The notes below the pieces were generated by a model. The model was not told the origin of the DNA. It saw only the letters and a program-made list of their open reading frames with translations, and did not search any database. Position numbers and translations under genes: made by a program. From Bog-532 sp963742875 (GTDB taxonomy: Bacteria > Actinomycetota > Actinomycetes > Streptosporangiales > Streptosporangiaceae), in assembly GCA_963742875.1 (NCBI GenBank), contig CAVUNO010000015.1, positions 124,001-188,000 on the forward strand: a DNA stretch of 64,000 nt, written 5' to 3'. Shown piece after piece: positions 9,424 to 19,055 of the stretch (position 1 is the first letter of the stretch; each line of letters opens with the position of its first letter).

Positions 9424-10749
9424 TTGGCTACTCGGGCTGAGAGCGCCACCGTCAACGCGGCCGGCCTGGTGCAGGGCATCGCCCTGGTCACCTTCCCGGC
9501 CGCCAGCACGATCTTCACCGCCCGCAGCTCCTATGACCTGTCCAGCAGCCAGTACGGGGCGATGTTCGTGCCGCAGGTGATCACGGCGATCGCCGCCTCG
9601 CTGCTCGGCGCGGGCCTGCTCTGGCCCGGCCTGACCAGGCGCGTCAGCGAGAAGGCCGTGTACCTGGCCGGCCTGCTGGCGGACCTGGCCGCGATGGTCC
9701 TGCTCATCGCGAGCTGGCTCGTCGTGCACCAGCACGTAGCCGCGTACGTGCTGCTGCTGGCCGCCACCGGCTGCCTGGGCGCCGGCTTCGGGCTCACCGT
9801 GCCGTCGCTCAATACCCTGGCGGCCGCGTTCCATCCCGCCGCGGTCGACAAGTCCGTGCTGATCCTGAACGCATTGCTGGGGCTGGGCACCGCCCTCGCG
9901 CCGGCGTTCGTCGCGGCGTTCGTCGGCTTCGGGTTCTGGATCGGCCTGCCGGTACTCGCCGCCTGCCTGCTCGTGGGCCTGATCGCGGTCAGCCTGCGGC
10001 TGCCCCTCAGTGCTGAGCCAGCGATGCATCAAGGGCCGCCGCCAGCGGCGGCCGGGCGTCCTGCCCCCGATGCGGGTCAGCCCGCCGCGCAGCGGCCGCC
10101 GTCGGGCAGCCGGGTCCCGGCCGGGTTCTGGGTTTTCGCGGTGTTCGCGGTCCTGTACGGGTTCTGCGAGACGATGAACGGCAATTGGTCGCAGCTGGAT
10201 ATCACCTCGCTGGGCGTCCGGTCAGCGACCGCATCGCTCGCGCTGACCGGGTTCTGGGCGGCGGTGACCGCGGGGCGGGTGCTGCTGGCCGCGATCCAGC
10301 GCTGGCTGCCGAGCCGGGCCGCCTATCACGGCCTGCCGTTCCTGCTCGCGGGCGCCTTCGTGCTGATCGCTGTCCTGCCCCGGAACGCGCCCGCCGCGGA
10401 CGTGGCCGCGTTCTGCCTGGCCGGCCTCGGCTGCTCGGCGCTCCTGCCGCTGACGATCAGCTTCGGCCAGGAGAAGCTCGCGGGCAGCGGGGCGGCGGTG
10501 GCCGGCGGGGTCATCGCGTGCTACCAGGCCGGCTACGGCATCGCCGCGTTCGGCGTGGGCCCGCTGGTCAGCGCGGGCGTCCGGCTGCCGGCGATCTTCG
10601 CGGCCAGCGCGGTCGTGGCCGCGGCCATGGGTGCCCTGTCCCTGGCGGTCGCGCATGGCCGGCCGTCGCCGGCCACGGTGCATCCCCGTCCCGCACAGCC
10701 GCGGCCGCGCCTCAGCCCGGCCGCTGGCACGGACAAGACGCCAGCGTAG
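9424..10749 (+). CDS. MFS transporter
   Basis: This 441-residue protein has about twelve hydrophobic segments in two sets of six, separated by a Pro/Ala-rich loop (QGPPPAAAGRPAPDAGQ). Recognisable parts are GAMFVPQVITAIAASLLGAGL and GCSALLPLTISFGQEKL. The start is TTG 9424, with a clear GGAGGG ribosome binding site 4-9 bases before it. It lies 27 bp after the molybdopterin oxidoreductase and may be co-transcribed. The cargo cannot be inferred. Confidence 0.82.
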   Translation: MATRAESATVNAAGLVQGIALVTFPAASTIFTARSSYDLSSSQYGAMFVPQVITAIAASLLGAGLLWPGLTRRVSEKAVYLAGLLADLAAMVLLIASWLVVHQHVAAYVLLLAATGCLGAGFGLTVPSLNTLAAAFHPAAVDKSVLILNALLGLGTALAPAFVAAFVGFGFWIGLPVLAACLLVGLIAVSLRLPLSAEPAMHQGPPPAAAGRPAPDAGQPAAQRPPSGSRVPAGFWVFAVFAVLYGFCETMNGNWSQLDITSLGVRSATASLALTGFWAAVTAGRVLLAAIQRWLPSRAAYHGLPFLLAGAFVLIAVLPRNAPAADVAAFCLAGLGCSALLPLTISFGQEKLAGSGAAVAGGVIACYQAGYGIAAFGVGPLVSAGVRLPAIFAASAVVAAAMGALSLAVAHGRPSPATVHPRPAQPRPRLSPAAGTDKTPA

Positions 10750-10800
10750 TACCCGTTATGGCAGTCCGGAAGGAGACAATCGTGGCCCGTTACCCCAACA

Positions 10801-11373
10801 TCAGCGATCACGGGTTGATCGGGGACCTACATGTGCTGGCTGGCGGGCGCGGCTGACCGCGCCCACGATGGTCTTGATCGCGAGCCCGAGGATGATGAGA
10901 TCAGCGATCATCTGCCCGGTGACCACGAGCCGCGCCGCCTGGGTCTTGGCCGTGATGTCGCCGAACCCGACCGTCGAGAAGACGGTGACGGTGAAGTACA
11001 GCGCGTCGGTGTGCGTCAGCCGCCCGCCGAAGTTGCCGGCCGACATCGCGGCCATCACGACATAGGTGCTGGCGAACAGCAGTAGGAACAGCGGAACGCT
11101 GTTAGCCAGGGCTTCGATGGCCCGCAGGCCCGGGAAGGGGGACCGGATGATCGAGCGGACCTGGAACGCGACCAGGGCGGTGAACGCCACCAGCCCGGTC
11201 ACCAGGATAGTCACGGCGGCCCAGGCCGGGGAGTGGTCCAGGGGCAGCAGATAGTACAAGGCCACTAGCGCGATGATCGATCCCACGACCTGCAGCACGC
11301 CCCGCACGATCATGCGGGCCGGGGGCCTGGCCTGGCGCCCGGCCTGTGGCCCCGGGTCCGTGTGATCGGTCAC
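10801..11373 (-). CDS. Two-pore-helix type potassium channel (ion channel family)
   Basis: The protein has about four membrane segments. The last two flank a K+-selectivity filter in FTVTVFSTVGFGDITAKTQ (TVGFGD). No cytoplasmic RCK/TrkA domain follows, so gating is unknown. GTG 11373 overlaps the stop of the upstream YihY gene by 4 bp (GTGA), so the two are probably translated together. Length is about 190 residues. It converges on the MFS transporter gene. Confidence 0.85.
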   Translation of the reverse strand: MTDHTDPGPQAGRQARPPARMIVRGVLQVVGSIIALVALYYLLPLDHSPAWAAVTILVTGLVAFTALVAFQVRSIIRSPFPGLRAIEALANSVPLFLLLFASTYVVMAAMSAGNFGGRLTHTDALYFTVTVFSTVGFGDITAKTQAARLVVTGQMIADLIILGLAIKTIVGAVSRARQPAHVGPRSTRDR

Positions 11374-12218
11374 CGGGCCCGCCGCAATTTCTTGAAGGCA
11401 GCCACGAACGACAGATTCCGCTCCCGCCACACGATGCCCGTCACCGCGCCCAAGATGATCACGACCCCGATGGCGATCAGCCAGGACATGAGGGCAAAGA
11501 CCACACCGATCGGCCCGTACTTCTTGTCGTACGAGGTAACCATCCCGGAGAAGATGACCGAAAAGACTGCCTCCATACCCACCCAGAACACGGCCGTCGC
11601 GGCGGCGCAGGGGAACAGGGCCCGCCAGGACACCCTTCCCGCCAGCAAGAACCACATCGTGAACCACCAGAAGCCGGTGAGCACCACCAGGCCGATGACC
11701 GCGAGCAAGACCGGCCCGCCCGCGCCGCGCAGCCCGGACTCGGCCCAGCCGCCCAGGACTAGCAAGCCCACCAGCACGGCCAGCCAGATCAGCCTGCGGG
11801 GCATTTCCCTGACTCCCCGGGGGGCCAGCTCGAAGGCCCGCTCATACAGGTTCTGCACCGCCGTGGCCGCAGCAATACCGCCCAGTATGAAGAACACCCA
11901 GGCGGTTCCGGTGACGGCGCTGGAGGTGGCCGCCGAGGAGGTGAACAGGCCGCCGACATCGGCGGCGGCCTGCTTGTCCAGGCTCAGGTGCCGCGCCAGT
12001 TCACTGGCCGCCGACCGGCCGGCCAGGGAATTGGCGACGATCAGGAACGGGAAGAAACACAAGAACAGCGTGGCTGCGAAGATCATACCCCGGTTGATGA
12101 AATCCATCGAGTCCAGCCGCCGCCACAGACTCTCAGCCGATGCGCCGGCATATTTCTCCTTGCCAGCCTCGGCCAAATGCCGAATGCCACGCTCAGCCCC
12201 GGGCCGATCATGGGCCAT
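11370..12218 (-). CDS. YihY/BrkB family inner membrane protein
   Basis: The 282-residue protein has six hydrophobic segments and the family's typical N-terminal pattern MDFINRGMIFAATLFLCFFP. Later parts (FWVGMEAVFSVIFSGMV and YGPIGVVFALMSWLIAIG) match the conserved C-terminal region. ATG 12218 is strongly supported by AAGGAGG about 10 bases upstream. It is the first gene of a two-gene operon with the K+ channel. The family's role is unclear; transport or envelope functions have been proposed. Confidence 0.88.
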   Translation of the reverse strand: MAHDRPGAERGIRHLAEAGKEKYAGASAESLWRRLDSMDFINRGMIFAATLFLCFFPFLIVANSLAGRSAASELARHLSLDKQAAADVGGLFTSSAATSSAVTGTAWVFFILGGIAAATAVQNLYERAFELAPRGVREMPRRLIWLAVLVGLLVLGGWAESGLRGAGGPVLLAVIGLVVLTGFWWFTMWFLLAGRVSWRALFPCAAATAVFWVGMEAVFSVIFSGMVTSYDKKYGPIGVVFALMSWLIAIGVVIILGAVTGIVWRERNLSFVAAFKKLRRAR

Positions 12219-12358
12219 CACGCCAGCCTCCTTAAAGGCGCACCTCACGCGGAACCGCGGGCCGAAACCCCGGTTGACGGCGGCCCGGTGTGGAGGGGCT
12301 AGGCGGTTAGACGGCGTATCTGTCATCGTTTGCGACACTGCGCCATGCCGGCTGACGC

Positions 12359-12610
12359 TCAGTCTGCCGCGGCTGGGGCCTTGCTTGCGTGCGGTGCCGC
12401 GGCTGGGGCGTTGCCCTTCTTGAGCAGGCTGGCGAGGACATTGACGACGATCGCGATCCCTACGCCCGCGAACGTGAACAAGATCCGCCGTCCCTCGGTA
12501 TCCAGGTTCGCGGGGTGGGGCAGGTCCAGGGCGATGAGGGCCGCTCCGGCGATTGCCGCGGCGAAATCCAGCAGCCGGGGCCGGACCTCCGCGATCTCCT
12601 GAGGGGTCAT
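12359..12610 (-). CDS. Small two-helix membrane protein, unknown function
   Basis: An 83-residue protein with two hydrophobic helices (LLDFAAAIAGAALIALDLP and LFTFAGVGIAIVVNVLASLL) and an Ala/Pro-rich tail. It starts at ATG 12610. Codon use fits a real gene. I do not recognise the family. It lies 140 bp upstream of the YihY gene on the same strand, and its 5' end abuts the truncated LuxR gene. Confidence 0.65.
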   Translation of the reverse strand: MTPQEIAEVRPRLLDFAAAIAGAALIALDLPHPANLDTEGRRILFTFAGVGIAIVVNVLASLLKKGNAPAAAPHASKAPAAAD

Positions 12611-12663
12611 GCCGGTATAACACCGCAGGACCCGGCAACCATACCCGACCTAACAAAGTACTA

Positions 12664-14346
12664 CTAGGCACCCACCCTGACCCGGACCAGTTCGTCACCG
12701 AGCTGATCACCGACAACAGCACCCTGACCGGCTACCTGGTGGCCGAGGTTCTCGACGCGCAGCCGCCTGCGGCCCGGGACGTCCTGCTGAGCACGTCCAT
12801 CCTGGAGCAGGTCAGCGCCCAGGCCGCCAGCGAGCTGAGCGGCAACGAACAGGCGCCGGCCATCTTGCCGGCCGTGGCGCACGCGAACGGGTTTGTCCAG
12901 CCGACCAGCTCCGGGTACCGCTACCACCCGTTGTTCGCCGAGGTGCTGCGGCTGAAGCTGAGCCGCGAGTACCCAGACCGCAGGGCCGCCTTGCATAGGC
13001 GGGCGGCCCGGTGGTACGAGCGAAACGGCCAGCTCACCGAGGCGGTCCGGCACGCCGCCGATACCGGCGACTGGCCACTCGCCGCCAGCATCGTCATCGA
13101 CCACCTGGCGATCGGCGAGATCATCGAGCCGCGGCGCAGCCCGTCCATGGCCGGCGAGTTCGGGCGCATACCGCACGACCAGGGCTGGACCGAACCGCAG
13201 CCGCACCTGGTCTCCGCCGCGGTCGCCCTGTCCGCCGGCCGGCACGAGGCTTCCGCCGCCGCGCTGGATGCCGCCGAGGCCATCCTGGAGCGTCGTCCCG
13301 CCGATCAGGAGGTTCCGGGCCGGCTGGCCGCCGCGATGATCCGCCTGGCCGCCTCCCTTCGCGGCGGAGACCTGGCCGCGGCCGCGGCGGCCGCTGCCCG
13401 GGCCGAGGCGCTGGCCAGCAGGATCCCCGGCGACACGCTCGCCCGCCATCCCGACATCAGAGCCCGCGTGCTGTCCGGCCGCGGGGCCGTCGAGCTGTGG
13501 TCAGGTCATCTGGACGAGGCGGCCGGTGTCCTGGAGTCCGGGGTGGCCGCCGCCACCGCGTGCGGCGGGCAGAACAAACCAGCGGACTGCCTGGGGCATC
13601 TGGCGCTGACCGAGGCTTTGCGCGGCCGACTGCGCCGCGCGGCCACAGTGGCCGACCAGGCGACCGCGGCCCGCACGGCCGGCCAGCAGCGGCCGCCCGA
13701 CCCGCACCCCAGCCCCGCGGCACTTGTCGCCCTGGCCTGGGTGCACCTGGAACACTATGAGCTGCGCGAGGCGCACAGCCGGCTCACGCAAGCCGACGCC
13801 GCCCTCGGCGCAGACCGGGACCAGCTGATCGCGGCGGCGGCCTGGCTGGCCGCTGCCTACGGCGCCCTGGCCGAAGGACGCGCCGCTGCCGCCGCACAGA
13901 GCGTTGACGCCCAGCTCAGCTACACCAGCGGTGACCCGCCACGAGGCCGCCGGTCACTTACGTCCGCGCTGCGGCTGGCCGAACCTGAGCAGCTCAGGCT
14001 CCCGTTCGTACTGGAGCGCAGCTGGATCGGGCCGGTGCTGCGGCGCGACCCTGAACTGGCCCAGGCCCACCGGCACCTGCTCGCCCCGACCCTCCGCCAC
14101 GATCAGCTCCCGGCTCCGCGGGCCGCCCCGGAGCAAGCCGCGAGCCCGGCGGCTGAGCCGCTCAGCGAACGCGAGCGGCAGGTACTGCGACATGTGTCAC
14201 GGATGCTGACCACCCCCGAGGTCGCCAGCGAGATGCACATCTCCACCCACACCGTCAAGACGCACATCCAAAACATCTGCCGCAAGCTGGCGGTGACCCG
14301 CCGCGCCGAGGCAGTCCGCCGAGCCCGCCAGCTGGAACTGATCTAA
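12664..14346 (+). pseudogene. LuxR/MalT-type (LAL) regulator lacking its ATPase domain
   Basis: The C-terminus is a good LuxR helix-turn-helix: LSERERQVLRHVSRM, then STHTVKTHIQNICRKLAV. Before it lies a long TPR-like helical region, and the first recognisable residues (TLTGYLVAEVLDAQPPAARD) match the region that follows the AAA+ ATPase of large LAL regulators. The 300-odd residue ATPase with its Walker motifs is missing, and the neighbouring gene occupies the expected place. The start given is where family-like sequence begins; ATG 12553 or GTG 12739 are the possible starts. It may be a decayed gene or a constitutive fragment. Confidence 0.68.
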
Positions 14347-14486
14347 ACGCGGCTCCGGGCGGCTCGCTATGCGCCGTCCAGCCCGGTTCCCCTATCCCCA
14401 CGCGTGAGCGATGCGGCAGCATGGCAGCCGCGTTTACCCTAGGCCGTTGACGGTCTCCCAGTTGGTGGCCCGGGCGTGGCTGCGGC

Positions 14487-15314
14487 CTATCCCGATCGGG
14501 CCGCCTTCCCGCCAGCGTCAAGGGGAACGGGCGCCGGCGCGAGGACCCGCCGGAGCAGGCTGCGCTCGAGCAGCGTCCATGCGCTCGTGGTCAGCAGGTA
14601 CAGCCCGGCGGCCAGCGGGAGGAACGCCGCGAAGACCGCCGTGAGGTAGGGCAGCAGGCTCGTGACCCAGGAGGGAACACCGGCAGGCTGGGGACCAGCG
14701 GCACCAGGCGCCCCGGCCGTCGGAGGCTTACGTCCGGCCAGGGCGGTTGCTCCCGGAACGGTTTCCGCAGGCGGAGTGAGACGGCGGGAAGCCCGGACGG
14801 CCAGCCAGCCGATCGCGGCCAGGAGGAGGAACAGCGCCGCGAAGACAGCGCCCTGGGCGCTGAGCGGGCCGGCCCCGCTGAGCCAGTGGCTGCCCAGCCG
14901 GGCGCCGAACAGATAGTGGGCCAGCAGGGCGTTGGGCGCCCCGCCGATCGACGTGGAGCGGAAGAGCAGGTACATGACGCTGAGGAACGGCCACTGGAGC
15001 AGGAGAGGCAGGCAGCCGGCGAACATGCCGGTGCCGTTCTCCCGGTACAGCGCCGCCAGCTCGCGCGTCAGGCGTTCGGGCTGCTTGGCGTAGCGCTGCC
15101 GCAGGGCCTGGGCCTGGGGCGCGATCCTGGCCTGCGTGATCTGGCCGCGGCTGGCGTAGTAGCTGAACGGCAGCACCATCAGGCGGACGGCGACGGTGAA
15201 CACAATGATGGCGGCGGCGACGGCCAGGCCGCCGGCCAGCGGCGTGAGGGCGGCCGATATCGCGGTGACAACGTGGTAGGCGGCGTCGACAGGGACGCCA
15301 AAGAGACTGAACAT
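14487..15314 (-). CDS. YidC/Oxa1 family membrane protein insertase (second copy type)
   Basis: This 275-residue protein shows the YidC core: AAAIIVFTVAVRLMVLPFSY with the conserved Arg in the first helix, RIAPQAQALRQRYAKQPERL in the cytoplasmic hairpin, and FAGCLPLLLQWPFLSVMYLL. It inserts membrane proteins or helps them fold. ATG 15314 is chosen over TTG 15323 because GGAGGG sits about 8 bases before it. Its neighbour is a DUF6412 gene rather than rnpA or rpmH, so it is probably an accessory paralogue, not the main yidC. Confidence 0.87.
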   Translation of the reverse strand: MFSLFGVPVDAAYHVVTAISAALTPLAGGLAVAAAIIVFTVAVRLMVLPFSYYASRGQITQARIAPQAQALRQRYAKQPERLTRELAALYRENGTGMFAGCLPLLLQWPFLSVMYLLFRSTSIGGAPNALLAHYLFGARLGSHWLSGAGPLSAQGAVFAALFLLLAAIGWLAVRASRRLTPPAETVPGATALAGRKPPTAGAPGAAGPQPAGVPSWVTSLLPYLTAVFAAFLPLAAGLYLLTTSAWTLLERSLLRRVLAPAPVPLDAGGKAARSG

Positions 15315-15537
15315 GGCGAGCAACCCTCCAGCGGGTCAGAAGAGACGGTTGACGGCTGGAGACGGCCGCGATCAGCTGTGGCCGGCGCGTGATGGAGGGC
15401 TCCGGATGCGCTTACTCAGCCATGAGACCCAAGGGGAATATGAGGCCTCGGGGGCAGGTGGTACGCGTCGTGCGCAACAGGAGGGCGCTCGGCGCGTACC
15501 GGAGCAGCCGGTGCGCAGGGAGCCGGGCCGGCAAAGG

Positions 15538-15819
15538 TCAGGCGACCGCCGGGACCGCCGATGGTGCTCTGGGGCGTGGCCGCCCGGCCGCGTCGGGGTC
15601 ACGCTGCCGCTGGAACGCCGCAGACCAGGATTTCTCCCGGAGACCGGCCACGCGCCTGGTCAACGGGGGCGCCGCAGCCATCCGGGCGATCCGGGCGCCG
15701 TCCGCGGCCACCGCCGCGACCAGGCCGATCAGCACGGCGGCCAGGACGGCCGTGCTCACGATCGTGAGCGCACCCGCGCCGGTGAGCAGGAGCCCGAGGT
15801 GCCACAGGACGGCAGCCAT
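15538..15819 (-). CDS. DUF6412-like small membrane protein
   Basis: Two hydrophobic segments (LWHLGLLLTGAGALTIVSTA and VLIGLVAAVAADGA) are followed by a tail with FQRQRDPDAAGRPRPRAPS. That tail motif is the mark of DUF6412 proteins, which often sit next to accessory YidC genes in actinomycetes. ATG 15819 is used; TTG 15891 would add 24 Arg-rich residues. The function is unknown. It is upstream of and on the same strand as the YidC gene, with about 220 bp between them in which I see no further gene. Confidence 0.65.
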   Translation of the reverse strand: MAAVLWHLGLLLTGAGALTIVSTAVLAAVLIGLVAAVAADGARIARMAAAPPLTRRVAGLREKSWSAAFQRQRDPDAAGRPRPRAPSAVPAVA

Positions 15820-15993
15820 CGCGAGGGCACCATCCCGGATATCTGGCACGGCCGCCGTCTCCCGTTCTCCGCGAGGCCTCGCACGGGGCAATCGCCCTCA
15901 GGCTACGCCAGCGCGGGGCCCGGCGGGACGCCACCGGACCGCCCAGTTCCGGCCGTAGCTGACCAGTCCCGGCCGTACCGGGCAGTTCGAGCT

Positions 15994-17208
15994 TTAGCCG
16001 GCCAGCTCCCCGACGGCGGCGAGGAGGCGATCCACGTCGGAACGGTCGTTATAGTGCACGAGCCCCGCGCGCACGGCGCCGCCCGAATCGCGGATACCCA
16101 GCGCCCAGGTGAGCTCCCAGGCGTAGTTGTGGCCGTTCCAGACGTTCACGTGGCGGCGGGCCAGATGCGCCGCGACCTCCGCTGGCGTGTGGCCCGCCAC
16201 GTTGAAGTAGGCGGTCGCGGTGCGGCTCGCGGCCTTTCCGTAGGTGGTCACGTGCTCCATCGCGTCCAGCGCGCCGAGCATGTCGGCGAACAGCCGTCTC
16301 TCGTAGTCCTGGACGGCCGCCATCGACGAGAGGACCTGCTCGCGGCGGGTCCCCGCCGCCTCCCCGCCGAGGCTGGCCAGGTGGTCCACGGCGGCCGTCA
16401 CGCCGGCCAGGTCCGCGTAGGCGGGAGTGCCCAGCTCGAAACGTTCGGGCACGCTATCCGGCGAGGAGGCGAGCTTGTCCGGGCGGAGGGTCTCCAGCAA
16501 GGCGGGATCGGCGATGACCGTCCCGATGTGCGGGCCGGACCACTTGTAGGCGCTGGTCGCGTAGAAGTCGGCCCCGAGGGCGCGGACGTCGACCGGGGTG
16601 TGCGGGGTGGCGTGCACACCGTCGACGTAGGTCAGAGCGCCGACGGCGTGGGCGCGGGCGGTGATCGCCGCGACGTCCGGCCGCGTGCCGAGGATGTTGC
16701 TCGCCGCCGTGACCGCCACCAGCCGGGTCCGTTCTGACAGCAGCCCGCCGTACTGCGCGACGGGCAGCTCCCCCGTAGATATGTCGACTTCAGCCCACCG
16801 CACCCTGGCTTCGGCCCGGGCGGCGGCCTGAACCCACGGGCGCACGTTCGCGTCGTGATCCAGGCGGGAGACCACGATCTCGTCGCCGGGCCACCACGTG
16901 TCCGACAAGGCGGCGGCCAGCCGGTAGGTGAGCGTGGTCATGTTCGGGCCGAGGATGACGCCGTCCGGGCGGCCGCCCACGAGATCGGCGACGGCCCGGC
17001 GACAGCCGGTCACGATGGTGCTGGCCCGCTCGCTGGCCGGGAAGGCGCCGCCCGAGTTGCCGATTCCGGCCCGGGCCGCGGCGGCGATGGTGTCGATGAC
17101 TATCTCGGGCACCTGCGTTCCGGCGGCGCCGTCCAGGTAGGCGTATCCGTCGCGGAGCGCGGGGTAGGCGGCGCGAACCGCTTCTGCGTCAAAGGCCACG
17201 CGGCCCAT
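15994..17208 (-). CDS. Class V aminotransferase (cysteine desulfurase-like)
   Basis: A 404-residue fold-type I PLP enzyme. The PLP lysine is in TSAYKWSGPHIGTVIAD, the cofactor-binding Asp is in TYVDGVHATPHTPVD, and the N-terminus AYLDGAAGTQVPEIV is typical of the cysteine desulfurase-like subgroup. No conserved active-site Cys loop like that of IscS is evident, so desulfurase activity is doubtful. ATG 17208 follows an AAAGGTGG site. It is divergent from the next small gene; no sulfur-assembly genes are nearby. Confidence 0.83.
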   Translation of the reverse strand: MGRVAFDAEAVRAAYPALRDGYAYLDGAAGTQVPEIVIDTIAAAARAGIGNSGGAFPASERASTIVTGCRRAVADLVGGRPDGVILGPNMTTLTYRLAAALSDTWWPGDEIVVSRLDHDANVRPWVQAAARAEARVRWAEVDISTGELPVAQYGGLLSERTRLVAVTAASNILGTRPDVAAITARAHAVGALTYVDGVHATPHTPVDVRALGADFYATSAYKWSGPHIGTVIADPALLETLRPDKLASSPDSVPERFELGTPAYADLAGVTAAVDHLASLGGEAAGTRREQVLSSMAAVQDYERRLFADMLGALDAMEHVTTYGKAASRTATAYFNVAGHTPAEVAAHLARRHVNVWNGHNYAWELTWALGIRDSGGAVRAGLVHYNDRSDVDRLLAAVGELAG

Positions 17209-17439
17209 GCTGCCACCTTTGGGCGGGAACCCATGAGATGCCATTCGGCTCACCGGGCCAGAAACGCACAGAAGGCGCTTAGCAGAGGGAACGCCGCGCC
17301 ACCCCGGACCTTGCCCGGGCTTCGCCGCTGCGAAGCGCGTACGCTATGCACGGGCCGGGTGCTGCGCGCAGGGGCCAGGCGCTGCGCGAGGCAAAGGAGC
17401 AGGCCACCGCCGGAACGGCCGTCAGGGAAAGGGCACGGC

Positions 17440-17832
17440 GTGAGAAAGCGTCAGCAGGTCAGCCAGGAGGCGCTGCGGAACCACGCGGCGGATGTCGCGC
17501 TCGCCGCCAAGTTCGACGAGTTGCTGGCGGCCGCCCGTCAGGCCGACCTGGAATTCCGCCGGGCCGAGGTAAGTTCCGCCACCCCCCTGACCGAACGGAG
17601 ACGGCTGGCGGTCAACCTGGATGCGGCGCTGACCGAGGTGATGCGCTCGGCCTTCGCCGCCCAGCGGGCCGCGATCGGCCCCCGCGGCTACGACGACCGG
17701 ATTTTCCGGCGCAAGGCGATGGCGCGGCCGGACGTGCACGCTCTCACGGCCGAGGCCGAGCGACTGCTGACGCTCCGGGAAAGCCACCGGCTCAACGGCA
17801 TTCCCCCGGCGCCGCTGCAGCCCGCCGTATAG
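17440..17832 (+). CDS. Hypothetical helical protein
   Basis: A 130-residue, charged, mostly helical protein (for example LAAKFDELLAAARQADLEF). It starts at GTG 17440 after GGAAAGGG. I do not recognise a family. The opposite-strand frame over the same bases has poor composition, so this strand is preferred. It is divergent from the aminotransferase gene. Confidence 0.5.
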   Translation: MRKRQQVSQEALRNHAADVALAAKFDELLAAARQADLEFRRAEVSSATPLTERRRLAVNLDAALTEVMRSAFAAQRAAIGPRGYDDRIFRRKAMARPDVHALTAEAERLLTLRESHRLNGIPPAPLQPAV

Positions 17833-18586
17833 CCGCACGCACGAACGTCGCCCACGACCGTATCAACGGCGCGCCGGGACGCTCTTCTTAAGCGGGACGG
17901 CAACTTACCGGCGACACGCTGACCGACCAGCGGTGAAGCCAAATGAGGCGCGGACGCCGCGGTACCGGCCTACAGTCGTACGCGGCAGGGAACGGGCGGC
18001 CGCCCCGCTAACTGAACAGAGCCCGTATCCGGGTAGCCAGCCACCCGGGCCGGAGCCGCCAACCTGCGGTCCGACCTAGGCGTCTAACTATTCGAACCCG
18101 CAGCGCCCGGGGGACGTTTTGAATAGGTGTCGGCGGGCAGTCCACGGCGGGCGGCCCGTCCGCTCGCCGACTGCGGCCCATGAGCCGGTGGCGAGAAGTC
18201 GCGATCGGCCAGCCCGGGGGGACCCCGACCGGCCACGACGGTGCCGGAGCGGGCCCGGCGGGGTGCAGTTGCACCCAATGGACCAGACCAATTCGGGCGT
18301 CTCGCTTGCACGGTGCGGCACCCGGTAGGACAGTTGGTCTAGAGCAGTTGGTCTAGGCCACTGAGATGGCGAGGCGGCCCCAAGCCACCGCGCCAGGCCC
18401 GGCGGAAGGCCTATTGGCCAGCCACCGGGTGTAGTCAGAAAATGCCATAGCGGATAGCCCGCCGGAAGCTGCAAAAAGCTCCCGGAAAAACGGTCAGAAT
18501 GAGCCATGTTGCAGTCCGCACTTGCTGCGGCACACTAACATATGATCGAGAACACGCACTATAAGAAGCTCGCGAGGAGGCACGAC
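17833..18586. other. Gene-poor stretch with a 12-bp direct repeat
   Basis: I see no convincing gene here. Long frames on the minus strand have no family-like sequence. CAGTTGGTCTAG occurs at 18331-18342 and again at 18345-18356, and a related CAGACCAATT lies at about 18283. TATGAT at 18541-18546 could be a -10 box for the following DUF5999 gene, but I see no good -35. Confidence 0.4.
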
Positions 18587-18823
18587 ATGTGCCAACACAC
18601 GCCAAGGTGTCCGGAGGCGTCAGCGCCGGACCGTGAGGCGGCCCGAACACTGGCCAGTCACCCCGATCAGGGCTGGAGCCTGCTCTGCAACGGGATCGTT
18701 ATATTCGAAGACACCGGTGAACTACTGCCGGGCGGCGCCACGATCGCCCCGCACCGGCCAACTGATCTGGTGTTCTATCCGACGAGCGTGATCTCACAGC
18801 CGGGACACGCCCCCGCCGCCTAA
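18587..18823 (+). CDS. DUF5999 family protein
   Basis: A 78-residue protein with the family's N-terminal MCQHTPRCPEASAPDREAA and the core GWSLLCNGIVIFEDTGELLP. The three cysteines are conserved in the family as I know it and might bind metal. ATG 18587 follows GAGGAGG with six bases between, which decides the start over the upstream ATG 18542. These small proteins are widespread in streptomycetes and relatives with no known function. Confidence 0.82.
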   Translation: MCQHTPRCPEASAPDREAARTLASHPDQGWSLLCNGIVIFEDTGELLPGGATIAPHRPTDLVFYPTSVISQPGHAPAA

Positions 18824-19055
18824 AAGCCCGGCAGGAACGTTTTTCAGCGGACAGCGAAATGCCCCTCGGGAGCATTACGCACCGCAGACGGGACACTCGT
18901 CCCAGGGGATGATTACGAAACAGCAACACCCATTAAAGCGTCAACGGTCAAATTGTTATCTAGCGGTGAATCCCGAGTACCGGCTTCCTATCCAGTCGGC
19001 TACGGCCACTCTTTGATGGCTCTTCGCGCTCATTCGGATGGCACCGCCGTGACTC

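Noticed and set aside
17422..17838. Minus-strand frame over the hypothetical gene at 17.4 kb
   Set aside because: The plus-strand frame has a ribosome site and better amino-acid balance.
18075..18105. TTCGAACC-like tRNA T-loop
   Set aside because: No matching stem, D-arm or anticodon arm could be drawn on either strand.
18088..18507. 139-residue open frame on the minus strand
   Set aside because: Composition is like random GC-rich sequence, with no family motif or ribosome site.
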